64,000 nt of DNA from Haliclona indistincta (GCA_964017065.1 OZ024788.1:8721761-8785760), one strand, 5' to 3'; positions 44,066 through 58,540 are shown, counted from the first letter of the stretch. The notes: generated by a model not told the origin, from the sequence alone. Numbers and translations are program-made.

Positions 44066-46922
44066 TTAATCACTGTAATCATAGATGTAGTCATCAAATG
44101 CCAACATGTGTTGCGGAGTTTGTGCTGTCTGTAAATCGTTTCGTATATAGCTCGTATCACTGTGATTCATGTTGGATGCGACATCAGCAGTAGCCAGGCT
44201 TGAATCTGATTCTGCATTAATGTCTTGAGATTGTGGAATCATAATATGTGCTAATGAAGAGTCTGAACTGTCACTGGATGTACTGGATTCTGATACTGAT
44301 GGGGACTTTGGGTCCAGAGGATGTGTGAATGTAATTATTGATCCAGAGCAAGACAATGTAGCAATAGTTTTTTCCTGCATGTAATTAGGACAATCATATT
44401 ATGACAATCAGCACATAATTATAATTTTCTTACCTCTAGCTTAAAATCAAGCTCAAAATCAGCCAGTGCATGTCTACGAAGAAACAATATAAAAATATTA
44501 TCATGCTATTATCATAATTATTTCACATACTTTACTCCATGCCCTGTTCTTCTGATACATATGAACAATGCTAGTATGAGCACGAGTAGGATGACAACTA
44601 GCATTATAGCCATTGGTATAGTAGATGCTAGCAATATTGTCTGATTACCTGCAAAAATTTCAAATTGAATAGCATTGTCAAAATGAGAATGACATGCACA
44701 TTGTCTTTTTGTATACATACAGAACAACTTAAACCTAAAACTCGAGGGAATAAATTTCAGTATATAATCATATTAAATAAGAGAACAGTGGGTATTGGAG
44801 CCAATTTGGAAACGAGAACAGCCAATTTGGAAACATTCAGTGCGTACAAGTTACGCGCATACTGCATGGGTGGAATGCACACTGTGAATATCATTAGGCG
44901 GCGACCACAGCCAAGAATGTGTACCTGTATCGTTATTTAGTTCAATATGGGCTAACCTACTCAAAGCTAAGTAAATTTTGCAGGTGTGGACGAAGCGTTT
45001 TGTTGACTCATGCTGAACATAGCTGTTTATGCACCGACAAACATGGGCGTCACTGCAAAATCAGCACCTAGAAATGGTTATAGGAATTGAATTTCAGCTG
45101 GTAACCTTTGCTGCACGGTTAGCCAGGGGAGAGTTTTTTGCTAGAAAAATGAGTATCCGTACGATGTCGATTATTCTTTAGTGTAGAATATTGTGCAACG
45201 TTTCAAGCTGCACTATACATTGAGACACACTCGATGATGCATTAAAGTGAGTTTCACGCTGCTAGCGTTGCTCTGTCACGAGTTACAGATAAAGAAAGGC
45301 ATCCATTAATATTCACAAAGCGGTATACCGCCACCTTAACTAGAACTGAATCCAGTAAAGTCATGGGAAACTGACATGCACAATCATCATTATCATCCCA
45401 AGGCAAGTTCTCTAAAATACAAGGGTGGAGCTGACCGGCCTAGGGCGAGGTTAATGTTACAGACCAAATTTAATGTACCTGAGCTTACTTATGCCAGCTG
45501 CAGGTGCAATAGATGAAGGCGGAATTTGTGAACGTGAAGATGGTATTATTGTTGAAACAGTTGTAAAATTTTCTTCTGATATCGATGGTGATGCGGACGT
45601 TGTTGATTGAATTGTGCTTGATAACAATGATTGTAGCATACCATTTGTAGTTTTTTTGATGGTTGATTGAGTGGGAGAGTCGAGACCCTCTGATTTCAAA
45701 TGTGATGCAGACATTGTTGATCGAATTGTGCTTGATAACATTGATTGTAGCAAACTTGAAGTATACTGTACATTTGTATAATATGTTGTTTCTTTAATGG
45801 TTGATTGAGTTGGAGAGTCCAGACCTAGGTTTAATTAATAGAATCAAGTCATGATTATTTTTGAAATTTCAAGACAAATTAACTGACCAAATGTGCATGT
45901 TGGTTTATGATCTGCTAGATAAAAGTCATTGTCGTTCCCCCGATTATCAGGGTCGTCCACATAGTAACACGCTGTTAGCATACACTCTCCTGTCTCATTC
46001 AGTGGGATGACATCTTCACTGATCATGAATGTTCTATCAACCCTGCCTACTCCATCATATCCATTAACAGGAAAAGTTGGCTACAGTAAGAAATTAATAT
46101 CAATCAAGTGTGTTTTGTTGCAAAAACTTTTAATTGGTACATGTAGAAATCACAGTGGTTTCCAGAACTATGCCGGTCACTGAAAACGGCTGCCATGCAC
46201 GGTAAGAAAGGCGCCTATAGATGTCGCGGGGACAACTTAGTCACGAGCGCATAACCCAACCCAAGGAAAGTAGTTGGGTTTGGCTTCCCTGGGGTTGGAC
46301 TAGGGACAACTAGAGTTCAACTTAGATGGGATCATAACTGAGCTAGAATGAATCGAAGCGGTAGCATCCCCGCAAGTCAACTTCGAAGCGCTGTGACACA
46401 ACTGACTACTGACTCAGACAAGTCTGCAATCGATTACATTACGTCTACTGACCTGTTGGTTGACGATTCCAGTGCCATTGCATCGTGACTCAACCGTCAC
46501 CCAAGTTATTTCGACTCGGTCTGGTTCATTTGAAAGGCTAAATGTTCCACTGGAGCAGTAGACGTTGAACAACAGGTTGCTGCTATAGTCTGAGCTATCT
46601 GCAACAAACACGACAGATTCAATTATTAGCTAGGGAGGCACGGTGTGCCTCCCTCTGTAGGGATGAACGAGAAAACAAAATGGCGGCTACATGCAATGTA
46701 TTAGCGTTCAAACGCTGATATTTTCCTTCGCTGATCCTTGTGTGTACTCCCTCGACCAGCCGACCATATTCAATCTCTATCCTAACTATTATCTATCCAT
46801 GCTTATCCTGCTGGGTTGTAAAGCTCACAATAATAATAATAATAATCATTTTTATCTTAAAGACATCTCATAAATTCGTAATGTTTTATCTACTGTATTT
46901 TGTTGTGTTTTTTTGCTTATTG

Positions 46923-46987
<65 letters not shown>

Positions 46988-49755
46988 GCTGCTTGACCTG
47001 AAGGTGACTTTTCAAAACACGAAGAACATAAAAGTAAACGAAGTACGGAAGTTACTCCATTCCACAGAGAGTGGGTGAGGGAAATAATAATAATAATAAC
47101 TTTGCCTGGTGATGAATTTTATGCGTCTAAAGACACTTAGACCCGCTATATAGCGTTGCCCCATCTTACAGTAGCAAGGAGAATGCTCGAAATTGTTACT
47201 AAAGTAACGAACCAAGAAACGGTGAAAATCGAGTTTCGTCATCTTCGTTTTCTTCTTTCTTCAGAATCTTCTGTCTTCAGCGCGCCTGGCGCCTTTACGC
47301 GAGCAGTGCCGAGACCAAACGCACACGAACAGTCGTGAAATTCTCCTGGCAGGTGCCTTTTGAACTTAGTTTTCAGCGAAACGACGATGTACATTTGATG
47401 AGTTCACGATCACGAACGGTTTTCAGCTAAGTGTTAGATGCCATATTGTGATTACGCAATACGCACGTGACCGAATTCTAGAAGTAGAGTATCGCCGTAT
47501 GGAGGGCGTCTGGAGTCTTCGAAAAGGATTCACCGAGTAAGCTCGTGTAGTAGAGTAAGCCACCGATATTCGGCCACCATCTATTATCGGCCACTCGTTC
47601 GTACACTTGCAAATACGCTACACAGATCAAACTTGACCTACGTATAGACACACACTTCCTCTGCCTGCATTGCAAATATGCAGCTCGTAACTGCTTCTTT
47701 GTTTACTGTGGAGACGAAGAAAGTGGGTAGCCGAAAACATCGATGTTCGGCAAAAGCAATCAATTATCGGCCACCAGTCCTAGTGACTGATAGGCGAATA
47801 GGGCGGGATTGCAAATCAGTACTGCAAACACCTTTATCCATCAGCATTACAACGAGCTACAATTGAAAAGCTCTTGTCTTGCCGTCCGGGTAATTTTCTT
47901 TTCTAAAGACCCCGGGGTCGAGCAATCTATGTTCGGCAACTCATGATATTTGTTTCAGTGCAATTTATGCTCAAAAAAACACGATTGCGATACAGAAACA
48001 CGTCGGCTGAGTAGAGCCATCTCATGTCCATCACAATCACCAAAATTCAGTAACCCTGCGTTCGTCTCTTGATCGCACAAGCTGCAAACAGCCAAAATAG
48101 TGGGCGTGGCTTCCAAGGAGTAACCCAGTGCTTGTAAAACAAAAAATAAACCGAGCATTCCAGAAGTTAAATTTGATTCTAAGCCTCTTTGTCGGCACTC
48201 GCAAAGTAGTTTAGCGCTGATCAATGACTGCACTCGTGATTCGTGATGGATATGGACAGTGCTTGCTGATTTGAGGACTTCTCTATAAAATTACTATCCA
48301 TTACTAATGCAGTCACTGATCAGCGCTAAACTACTTTGCGAGTGCAGACAAAGAGGCTTAGAATCAAATTTGACTTCTGGAATGCTCGGTTTACTTTTTG
48401 TTTTACAAACACTGGGTTGCTCCTTGGAAGCCACGCCCACTATTTTGGCTGATTGCAGCTTGTGCGATCAGAGATATTATCTCTGGTGCGATCAAGAGAC
48501 GATCTCAGGGTTACTGAATTTTGGTGATTGTGATGGACATGAGATGGCTCTACTCAGCCGACGTGTTTCTGTATCGCAGTCGTGTTTTCTTTGAGCATAA
48601 ATTGCACTGAAACAATATCATGAGTTGCCGAACATAGATTGCTCGACCCCGGGGTCTTTGGAAAAGAAAATTACCCGGACGGCAAGACGAGAGCTTTTCA
48701 ATTGTAGCTCGTTGTAATGCTGATGGATAAAAGTGTTTGCAATACTGACTTGCAATCCCGCCCTATTCGTCTATCAGTCACTAGGACTGGTGGCCGATAA
48801 TAGATTGCTTTTGCCGAACATCGATGTTTTCGGCTACCCTCTTTCTTCGTCTCCACAGTAGACAAAGAAGCAGTTACGAGCTGCATATTTGCAATGCAGG
48901 CAGAGGAAGTGTGTGTCTATACGTAGGTCAAGTTTGATCTGTGTAGCGTATTTGCAAGTGTACGAACGAGTGGCCGATAATAGATGGTGGCCGAATATTG
49001 GTGGCTTACTCTATCACCGTTCTGCTGCTTGCCAGATAGTATCAGTGCCGGATCACAGCCGTGCCAAATTTTCGAAACCAAAGTGGGCGGGGTTCCTATG
49101 CTGTGCATTCCTGCAGCATCACCAGCACGCATTCTAGCACGCACGGTTTCTAGCAGCACGCAGCACGCACCAGCACGCACGGTTTCTATTATGAGCTACA
49201 ATTTAAAATAAAGCTCACATAAAGAAACTATCAACAAAAGCAAACCAAACTAATGGTGGAATCAAAGAGATGCATGATCTTGCCGAATTCCGCAACTCAC
49301 AGAAAAAGAAAAAAGGACACAAACAAGAAAAAAAAAGATTTCTAACGATATCAAAAGGATGTAGGGATTAAGAAATCTGCTACTGGTTCACAATGTAAAC
49401 CAACAAGGAACTAGCATGGAATGGTAACACGATTGACTTGCTAACAGACCATAGATCCCTACATCAGTGGCTGCATGACTACTGCAGTTCAGCTAGTTAC
49501 TGTGTAGGGATCTATGGTCTGTTAGCAAGTCTATCGTGTCACCATTCCATGCTAGTTCCTTGTTGGTTTACATTGTGGACCAGTAGCAGATTTCTTAATC
49601 CCTACATCCTTTTGATATCGTTAGTATTTTCTCACACAATGAGCGATAGCAATCATACTTGTTGCTCCATCGCAGACTGAGCCTGATGATGGGTGACAGC
49701 ACACCGCCAGGAAAATACACATCCAGCAGCAATGGATCATCCAGAAGCGATACAT
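44066..49755 (-). CDS. Receptor family copy 3: one 6-Cys module, stalk, membrane helix, tail (7 exons, about 412 aa)
   Basis: Exon model on the minus strand: 49755-49659 (signal peptide, MYRFW ... CIFLAVCCHPSSGS); 46598-46453 (LLFNVYCSSG ... VESRCNGTG); 46080-45888 (GECMLTACYYVDD ... KPTCTF); 45824-45489 (Ser/Thr-rich stalk, enlarged by an internal duplication of DSPTQST ... STIQST); 44648-44531 (membrane helix, MAIMLVVILLVLILALFICI, then basic RRTG); 44473-44434; 44374-44066 (tail ending HMLAFDDYIYDYSD). All junctions are GT-AG, phases match copy 2 and the frame is open, so I regard it as a functional gene or a very recent copy. It is the minimal form of the family. The 3-kb first intron is mostly a nested repeat family A element. 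The missing 0.2-kb-plus gap begins 239 bp upstream of the start codon. Confidence 0.75.
46725..47102. repeat. Nested insert with (AAT)n microsatellite
   Basis: Family A is interrupted between GCTGATATTTT and TTTGCCTGGTGATGAAT. The insert has an (AAT)n tract at about 46922-46987, shorter AAT runs at both ends, and a block (46882-46915) that is the inverse of 49840-49865. It may be a retrotransposon 3' end with a microsatellite tail. Confidence 0.6.
47553..49011. mobile_element. Long foldback transposon, copy 2 (1,459 bp, TA target duplication)
   Basis: Same family as 12357-13781: ends GAGTAAGCCACC and GGTGGCTTACTC, TA at 47551-47552 and 49012-49013, arms of about 700 bp. It is inserted in repeat family A; the unoccupied family A sequence at 40706-40740 (AAGCTCGTATAGGATCACCA) gives the empty site. 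This shows family A is older than this insertion. Confidence 0.9.
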
Positions 49756-49876
49756 GGTTTTGTCAGTCTTGCAGTGACACTAGTAAACTTATATTTTAAT
49801 GCTTTTATGATGCATGACCTGGAGGTACAGTAAAAACACAACAAAATACAGTAGATACAACATTACCCCCCCTCGC

Positions 49877-49993
49877 TCAGTCTGCGATGGAGCAACAAGC
49901 ATGATTGTTGCAACAAGTATGAGCAGCAAGTATGATTGTTGCAACAAGTATGATTGTTGCAACAAGTATGATGGAGCAACAAGTAGCAACAAG
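49877..49993. repeat. 18-bp tandem repeat next to the gap, built from a receptor exon/intron border
   Basis: GCTCAGTCTGCGATGGAGCA then ACAAGCATGATTG copies, in inverted orientation, the end of the signal-peptide exon and its donor in receptor copy 3 (49655-49690). GTATGATTGTTGCAACAA then repeats several times up to the gap. It may be the edge of another, inverted receptor copy hidden in the gap. Confidence 0.7.
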
Positions 49994-50193
49994 NNNNNNN
50001 NNNNNNNNNNNNNNNNNNNNNNNNNNNNNNNNNNNNNNNNNNNNNNNNNNNNNNNNNNNNNNNNNNNNNNNNNNNNNNNNNNNNNNNNNNNNNNNNNNNN
50101 NNNNNNNNNNNNNNNNNNNNNNNNNNNNNNNNNNNNNNNNNNNNNNNNNNNNNNNNNNNNNNNNNNNNNNNNNNNNNNNNNNNNNNNNNNNNN
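49994..50193. other. Assembly gap, 200 N
   Basis: Exactly 200 undetermined bases, a typical placeholder length, so the true distance is unknown. It separates receptor copy 3 from TMEM245 copy 2 and cuts the last exon of the latter. The join itself could be wrong. Confidence 0.95.
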
Positions 50194-50774
50194 CCAGTAT
50201 AGCTAGCCCAGTGAGGTAGGGATGACCACTATGAACAGAAAGAAGACAAGTACTGTTAATAGCTTGCATTATAGAGTACTGCTGTGACAGCATAAAGGTT
50301 GGCACCAGTATGCTACCATAGATATTAGAGCTTCACCACTATAGTTTCTAGTCTAATGAATATTTTTTCATAAGGCATTAACACTACTACTATGAATTTG
50401 CTTCCTAACTAGGACTTGTGGTAAACTGTGAACAACTAGTTCAAAACAGGAGAAAAACAATAGTTAACTGCGCTCACACACGATCTGAGGAATTTCCTTT
50501 TTTAATTTTGTGGAAATAACAAGTACTATAATATGTACTTACCCTTTGATTTCACTGTTAATGAGAGGATCGATGACAAATGATGGAAATAAGAACAACA
50601 GGAACACAAGAAGAGCTGTCAGCGGCTGATCATCAAGCAGCCACAGGTCCAATATGGCAGGCAGAGAGAACCAGTATGGACCAATGAATGGAACAGTACC
50701 AGCTAATGCTGCCAGCACTACAGTGAGAAAAATTGACATAACTCGAACCACATTCAACCACTAACACTAAGTAC

Positions 50775-51410
<636 letters not shown>

Positions 51411-52342
51411 GAGAGACAAAAGACAGTCATAGAGGTGAGAAAAATTAAGAGGAAGAAGTGGAACACAATGCTACATTGTATCATTCATGTGGGTGTACCT
51501 GATGATTCTAGAGAAGTTGTTAGTCTTATCGCTGCTGTCATACCTCACAACATCACTGATCCAGTGCAGAGGAAGATATTGTTGATTATAGAGTAGATCA
51601 GTAAATAAAACAATGTTGTGATGAAAATAACCTGCACAAAGAATACAACAGCTTTTATTCAACATTTTTAAATCTTAACCACATCTTAGCTCTAATGGCA
51701 CTTGAATACCGTAAACGTAGACATTTTCGCGGTAGCTTAATTTTCACGAATTTTGTGAGTGCTGTTTGATAGCGAAATTTACCGATAAATTTACCAATAA
51801 GCGCAATGCCCAAAAACACAGAATAAAGCAAATCTGAAAGCAAATTTATTAAAATTAACACTGCCAGTGGCATATCCAAGAGGTAGAATTGGAGGACAAT
51901 TCCCCACTATGCGATTTAGAGCACTGGCGGCACCTTTGAACATGTATGGTATCATAATTTAAAGGCTGTTAGTGCTATTATCTTTCTCAGCAAGGGTATG
52001 GTATTTCTGGAAAACATCTGCTACTAGACTGCTCTCAACATGGGGTAAACCACACCACACACACTAACAAGAAGCTAAAGAAATACATGTAGATGAATTG
52101 CTCCGATAGATGTTTTTAACAAACAGCTTATACCCCTTTTACACTACACAAAATACAGCAAGACACAGCTTAAATTGCCAATGTACACATGTGAAAATGC
52201 ATGCTGTGTCATGCCGAGCTGTGTGCTCCCCAGTGTAAACACATTGCTAATCAAACACTTTGTATCTCATTGTATCACATAGATGATTATTGTGGGCACA
52301 TACATGTAGGCGTCCAACACCAACATGTAAAGTTTACTGCTC

Positions 52343-53080
52343 AGTGTGCTGCAATGCCCAGGGTACACATGCTCTGTGCTGGTATGCTGCAATGCCCAGG
52401 GTACACATGCTCTGTGCTGGCGTGCTACAATGCCCAGGGTACACACGCTCAGTGCTGTTGTGCTACAATGCCCAGGGTACACATGCTCTGTGCTGGCGTG
52501 CTACAATGCCCAGGGTACACATGCTCTGTGCTGGCGTGCTACAATGCCCAGGGTACACATGCTCTGTGCTGGCGTGCTGCAATGCCCAGGGTACACATGC
52601 TCTGTGATGGCGTACTGCAATGCCCAGGGTACACATGCTCTGTGCTGGTGTGCTACAATGCCCAGGGTACACATGCTCTGTGCTGGTGTGCTACAATGCC
52701 CAGGGTACACATGCTCTTTGCTGGTGTGCTGCAATGCCCAGGGTACACATGCTCTGTGGTGGTGTGCTACAATGCCCAGGGTACACATGCTCTGTGCTGG
52801 TGTGCTACAATGCCCAGGGTACACATGCTCTGTGCTGGTGTGCTGCAATGCCCAGGGTACACATGCTCTGTGCTGGTGTGCTACAATGCCCAGGGTACAC
52901 ATGCTCTGTGCTGGTGTGCTACAATGCCCAGGGTACACATGCTCTGTGCTGCAATGCCCAGGGTACACATGCTCTGTGCTGGTGTGCTACAATGCCCAGG
53001 GTACACATGCTCTGTGCTGCAATGCCCAGGGTACACATGCTCTGTGCTGGTGTGCTACAATGCCCAGGGTACACATGTAT
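52343..53080. repeat. 38-bp minisatellite, array 2 (about 19-20 units)
   Basis: Same unit as 33691-34305, in the paralogous intron, with more units and more variants (GGCGTGCTAC, and shortened units lacking GGTGTGCT near 52945 and 53015). Open frames on both strands are products of the repeat. Confidence 0.95.
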
Positions 53081-53381
53081 AGAACTCTAGTTCTTAAACA
53101 ACACAATTACATTATCCACTTACAAAGTTGAAGAGCATGGTGCCGCCACTGAACAGCAGAGAGGAGAGTGAGGTGAGGATTGAGACAGCAATGGAGAAAT
53201 TGACCGATATAACAGTCCACAGAGATCGCAGGATCTACAATGAAACAAACACGACAAGTGATTGCTGTAAGAAGATACACTTCGGATATGGACCAGCCGT
53301 CACAATGCTAGCCTTGTTCTGAGTTGAAAAAATTTGGTCAAGAAAGAGATTGCCATGTCAACTTGCTAAGTGACATATAGC

Positions 53382-54453
53382 TAGGCCTGCGCTGATTATG
53401 CCAGAATAATTTTGAGAATAATAGGCAATGAAAAGAATTTGAGAATATTCTGGAATAATTGGTCGAATTTTGTTACGACAAGCGAATCACTATAGCTATG
53501 GCAGCTAAAACTGTCCCAGTAGAAGCAGCATGAGCAGCAATAGAAGAGTCGATCATGAGAGCGAATAGTGACGCCGATATCGACTACGAACTGTCTCTGA
53601 GTGATAGCGAAGAGGAAGCCAGTACAAACGATGAATTGTCAGACGATCAAACAGGATCACAGAATCATGTTGCTGCTATACCCGCAATGCAACGCCAGCA
53701 GCTGCTAAGCAAGCTGCAGCACCTAGTATTCTTACCGTGCTAGCTCCGTCCTCCAAGGCCTTCTGAACTGTCAAGGAAACAGAAGGCAATCGATCGTAAT
53801 CCACCTCCCAAGGGAAAGAAGCGGCCATAGGCTTAAGCTTTAAAAAGGCAAAGAAATGTTGTAGAAATTAATAGTGGAGGCACGCAATGATGAAGGTTTA
53901 TGACAGGGCTGAAAATCCTTTAGTAAACATTGCCTGAAGGACATCGTTTGTATCGCTATTTAAATATTTTACTTAATCTTCCATTTATAATTATACCACT
54001 GAACAAAGTTATCATAGCTTAGAGAAGAATTTCCTTAGAATGAGATTTCTTCTGAGTAATCGAGCTTACAGTTTTGGAATGACGATTCATCATCTGTTCC
54101 AAAACAGAGTGAAACAGCTCAAAATGCCTTTCTTCTTAGCCTTCTTCTGGTTCTGCAGAAAGTGTTTCTGTTTTGAATAACTCATTAATTTTAGGATGAG
54201 GCAGCTATCAACGCTTGAATATTATGTTGAAGCCTCTGTTATGCTACAGTAACGAACAGAATTAATGATTACTATAGGTAGTTTTTATTCACTTCACATG
54301 AATTTTGTAATTGTGTTTCAATCATATTTTTTTTGAAAACATAGGAATAATCTGAGAATAATCGGTCAATCTCATGGGAATAATAGGATTAAAAATTGAG
54401 AAATTCTAAAAAGAATAATAGGAAAAAATAAAAGAATAATCAGCTCAGGCCTA
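53382..54453. mobile_element. 1,072-bp hAT-type element (duplication CATATAGC)
   Basis: The ends TAGGCCTGCGCTGATTAT and ATAATCAGCTCAGGCCTA are flanked by CATATAGC at 53374-53381 and 54454-54461. It includes an acidic 62-codon frame from 53555 (LSLSDSEEEASTNDELSDD) that looks like part of a decayed transposase or associated ORF. It is absent from the matching intron of TMEM245 copy 1. Confidence 0.85.
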
Positions 54454-54494
54454 CATATAGCACATATACAACAACAGTAAAGTGGTTTGGATCA

Positions 54495-54648
54495 GGGTAC
54501 AGGGGATTGCAAGTTGCTTGACCAAACATTTACTGCTAGCGCATGCGCACAGTACTTTTATTGTACAATTAGTATACAGAAAACACGCTATGAGCATGCG
54601 CGAACAGGAAATTGGTTGGTCAAGTAAATTGCAATCCCCTGTACACTA
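54495..54648. mobile_element. Foldback MITE with TTGCTTGACCAA arms
   Basis: GTACAGGGGATTGCAAGTTG followed by CTTGACCAAAC returns in reverse as TGGTCAAGTAAATTGCAATC followed by CCCTGTAC. The inner palindromes GCGCATGCGC are conserved. It is the second member of the family nested at 1988-2143. Confidence 0.8.
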
Positions 54649-55576
54649 TTTCTTATGCAAGATTTCAAATAATTATAATTTTCAGTGAGCATTAACCCCT
54701 TCCGAATCATACAATTTGCTTCTGACTCTAAGAGAGTTGAGTAAATAACCCATAGGTAAATCACTTATTCAAAATGAAGACAATGCAGTTGTGTACTGTA
54801 TTGGTTACCATGGTGATTCTATTGCCTTGCTGCAGTGCTCCCCACAGTGAGTTGATCTTGTCTTCGGCAGTAGATGACTTGAGATTAGTGACGTTCTAGA
54901 GAGAAAAAGAGTGAACACACAATAGCTTGGATTATACAACCTTCAATAGTGTAATGGTGAACAGAACATAACTGGATTGTGGTATTTTGTGCATAAACAC
55001 ATGTTGAATATTGCTCATAGTCCTTTTACTTTTTTTCTGTTGTATGTTTACAGATGGTCCAAAGGATGAAAAACACTGACGGGCAAAGGACATTATCAAA
55101 ATCTGCAGTCAGTGATCGAAAATAAAATGTCGAAAATAACCGGCTATACGGTAATGCTCAGTCCTAGCCTGTTACATTTATTTTCTGTTGCATATTTACA
55201 GAGGATGAAAACACTGACGGGCCAGGGAGATTATCAAAATCTCACAAGGAAGAAGAGATTTGAAGTGAGTGATAGAGTGTGTGAGTGTGTGTGTGTGAGT
55301 GGCGAGTACCTGTAGGACGTATGAGTGATAGAGGCTATCGTATGTCTGTAGTACTTGCTCAATCACAATGCCGCTGTGCTCTTTACCGATCATATCCTGG
55401 AGATGGGTGGCTAGCCATTCCCGACTGCTGTGGAACCCTTTTTCAGTAAATTGCTCCATAGTCGCCTTCAAACTATTGTTCTTGCCATCAACAACACTGC
55501 AGATAACATTGAAAAATTCACACAACATAATGTTCCCCGTAGCTAACAAAATGAAGACTGACACATTAAAGAATTA

Positions 55577-55762
55577 CCGTATAGCCGTTTTTTTCGCTGG
55601 TCAAATATTTCGTTAGCCAAATTTTGGCTGGGTCTGATTTTCGTCACAGAGCCACGTCACAGAACTTTTTAAATAGGCAAAAAGAATTTTTAGAAATCTA
55701 ATTTTCGACCCACACCAGCCGTTCGACAATTAAATCCACATGAAAATAACCGGCTATACGGT
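55577..55762. mobile_element. CCGTATAGCC MITE, longer copy
   Basis: ACCGTATAGCC and GGCTATACGGT ends. Same position as the 127-bp version in TMEM245 copy 1 (36388-36514), so it predates the duplication and copy 1 later lost an internal piece. A fragment of the same family lies at about 55115-55155. Confidence 0.8.
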
Positions 55763-57311
55763 ACAATGAAATTTTATTTAGCGTTCTTGTGAGAATGAGT
55801 CTTCTAAATAAACACAAAATTTGATACCCACTGGATACAAAAGTTTTATAAGCTATATTCCTGGAATAAATGCAATGTACTGTTCTAACCTGTGTAGCCA
55901 GGGACTATCAGCAACAGAGCTGTTGAGCACCTGTACCGTCAGACCCACTGTGTTAGTCAGCTCCAGCTGTATCTGGGCAACCAGTAGCATAGCCACACCC
56001 ACACACCCTATCAGCATTCCAGATATCATACACAAGCTGACTATACTGGAGACAAGATCTTGCGTAAAGTGTAAAACACGTTTGTCCACCTGGATAAAAA
56101 AGTTGTACAGCGTTGGAAGCGGATGAGGAAACAATGAAGAAGAATGGTGATCGATCCACACAAGGATATTCTGTGAGGTTGATTTACAGAGATACACCAT
56201 TCTGTGAGTGACTTGGAATTTTGACGATAGTCGCTTTTAAATGCTCCAAGCTACAATAGGAGCCAAGAGGAGTAGGAAGAGAGGATGTCGCCATAGCAAC
56301 ACCACCATACAACACGTATAGAGCAGTAGAAACAGCTGGTCACTTGGACGGTGAGTGTTAGAGATTTCTTACTCAAATTCACTCAATTGACGTTGTTTCT
56401 TTTCAGATCTTCGAGGCGTTCGATTGTCATCAACTTCGTCATCTTTGACTATAAGCAGGGGAAGACGGTGTTTCTTGAGGGGTTGGTGACACTTGGAGAA
56501 GGGGTTCGGAGAAATGCACCAATGACTGTTTCTCGGCTAGTTCGTCCTGATAAGATGAGTCCGATACCACCTCAGGTTGGTCATCATCTGGCTGCCATCG
56601 CTCCTCATCTTGATGGTGAGATATTTCTTGCACTGTTGCTGACGACAAGCTCTTGAGACTGTCACTAACAACGTCAGCGATACTCGTCTGCTTCTTCAGT
56701 GATCTTGGTGTGGAGGGGGATTTGCTGTAGAAGAGGCTAGCTAGGAGAAATATGAACGTCATTAGAGGCAGCGCCATGCTCCCGAGGCACCAGCTGGTGA
56801 TGTTAACGAGAATGAGGAATCACAGAGACACAGAGAATATTTAAGCAGAGGTTTGGGATGGTAGAGACGAGAGCTGACGGCAAGTATATACAATCATTTG
56901 AACATCAGCTGTTGGAAGAAAACAACAAATTCATACATTGTACTGGTATATGTCCCCCTCTTATATTTATAACGTTGGAGTATTATACAACAATAGGCGG
57001 GCCCGTATAGGCAGCTTCAAGAAGAGAGGTCAGAAAAAATGGACCAATATCTAGAAAAATCTAACTTGATTTATTACGTACGATCGGTGGCTCTTTTGCT
57101 GGCGATCTGGAGTTCTACGTAGACATTAATATCCACAGTTGACTGCCTAGAAGTTGATAGGTTAGAATTTCAATACAGGATAGCACTCACACGTCTAAAG
57201 AAATTGTGTGTAAGCAAGCTATGGACGCTATCTCGCTCGTCACTGCTCGTGTGCTGTGTTCGTGGCCTCGTGCTGAACATTATAGACACGCCCAGTTGAA
57301 TCAGTGGTCAT

Positions 57312-58540
57312 TAAAATTAAAAAGATTTCTATCGAAATCAAAAGGATGTAGGGTTGTGAAATCTACCACTGGTCAACAATGTAAACTAACAAGGAACAAG
57401 CATGGAATGGTAACACGATTGACTTGCTAACAGACCATAGATCCCTACATCAGTGGCTGCTGTAGTTGACTATAACTAGTTCAGTTTAGCTTGTTGCTGT
57501 TGACTGACACCTGACGTGCATTCAGCTTGTGACAGCTTATGTACAGCCACTGATGTAGGGATCTATGGTCTGTTAGCAAGTCAATCGTGTTACCATTCCA
57601 TGCTTGTTCCTTGTTAGTTTACATTGTTGACCAGTGGTAGATTTCACAACCCTACATCCTTTTGATTTCGATAGAAATCTTTTTAATTTTCTTGTTTGTG
57701 TCCTTTTTTCTTTTTCAGTGAAGTACAGTTCAATATCATGCAATTACTGTGCCATCTTTGTTTCCACCATTGGTTTAGTTTTCCTGTTGTTGATGGCTTT
57801 TCTTTATTATTAACAATTTTAAACTTGTAGCTAAATAATTCTTATGCTGTAGATATCAGCTCGCCTGCGCATGCATGAATACAGAGCATACGAGCCCCGC
57901 CCACACTTGTTTACGACGGTTATAATTATCTGGCAAGGCAGAATGGTGATTCTGCGCTTGCTAGCTTACCGTTCTTCGAAGACTCCAGACAAATACGTGT
58001 TCTCCGTGAGCTATACGGCGTGGCGATACTCAAGCTTGTGCTTGGTCACGTGCGCTAACCACAGCTTGGTCACGTGCGTATTGCGCAATCACTATAATTA
58101 TTAATGGCGTCTAACACTTAGCTGACAATGGATCACGATCGAGAAATCGCGGAATTTATATCGCCGTTTCGCTAAAAACTAAGTTCAAAAGGCACATGCC
58201 AGGAGAATTTCACGACTGTTCGTGGGTGTTTTGGTCTCGGTACTGCTCACGTAAAGGTGCTAGGCGAGTGGAAGAAAGAAAGAAGAAGAAAGAAAGAAAG
58301 AAGAAAACGAAACTCGATTTTCACCGTTTCCAGGTTCGTCACTTTAGTAACAATCTCGAGCAATCTCCTTGCTACTGTAAGATGGGGCAACGCCAGATAG
58401 CAGATTTAAGTGTCTATGGACGTATAAAATTCATCACCAGGCGAAATATCAGCGTTTGAACGCTAATACATTGTATGTAGCCGCCATCTTGTTTTCTCGT
58501 TCAACCCTACATAGGGAGACACTACCGTGTCTCCCTAATA
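57312..58540. mobile_element. Repeat family A, copy 5 (inverted orientation)
   Basis: It begins with the foldback (AAAAAGATTTCTATCG), which is well preserved here (57312-57695), and ends CATAGGGAGACACTACCGTG near 58530. Its left edge is exactly where similarity to the TMEM245 copy 1 region stops (after CAGTTGAATCAGTGGTC). Confidence 0.8.

Larger units (their letters stand above)
46631..49629. mobile_element. Repeat family A, copy 4, with two nested insertions
   Basis: It starts TAGGGAGGCACGG and ends near the foldback. It lies in the first intron of receptor copy 3, where other copies read CAATTATCACACAATGAG without interruption. Nested inside are a microsatellite-tailed segment (46725-47102) and the 1.46-kb foldback transposon (47553-49011). 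Confidence 0.75.

Noticed and set aside
46740..47078. 112-codon frame with a poly-Ile run
   Set aside because: Translation of an (AAT)n microsatellite.
49814..50305. Open frames crossing the N run
   Set aside because: The undetermined bases create artificial open frames.
52201..53131. Cys-rich ORFs up to 293 codons
   Set aside because: Same minisatellite in the paralogous intron; unit number and frame are not conserved between copies.
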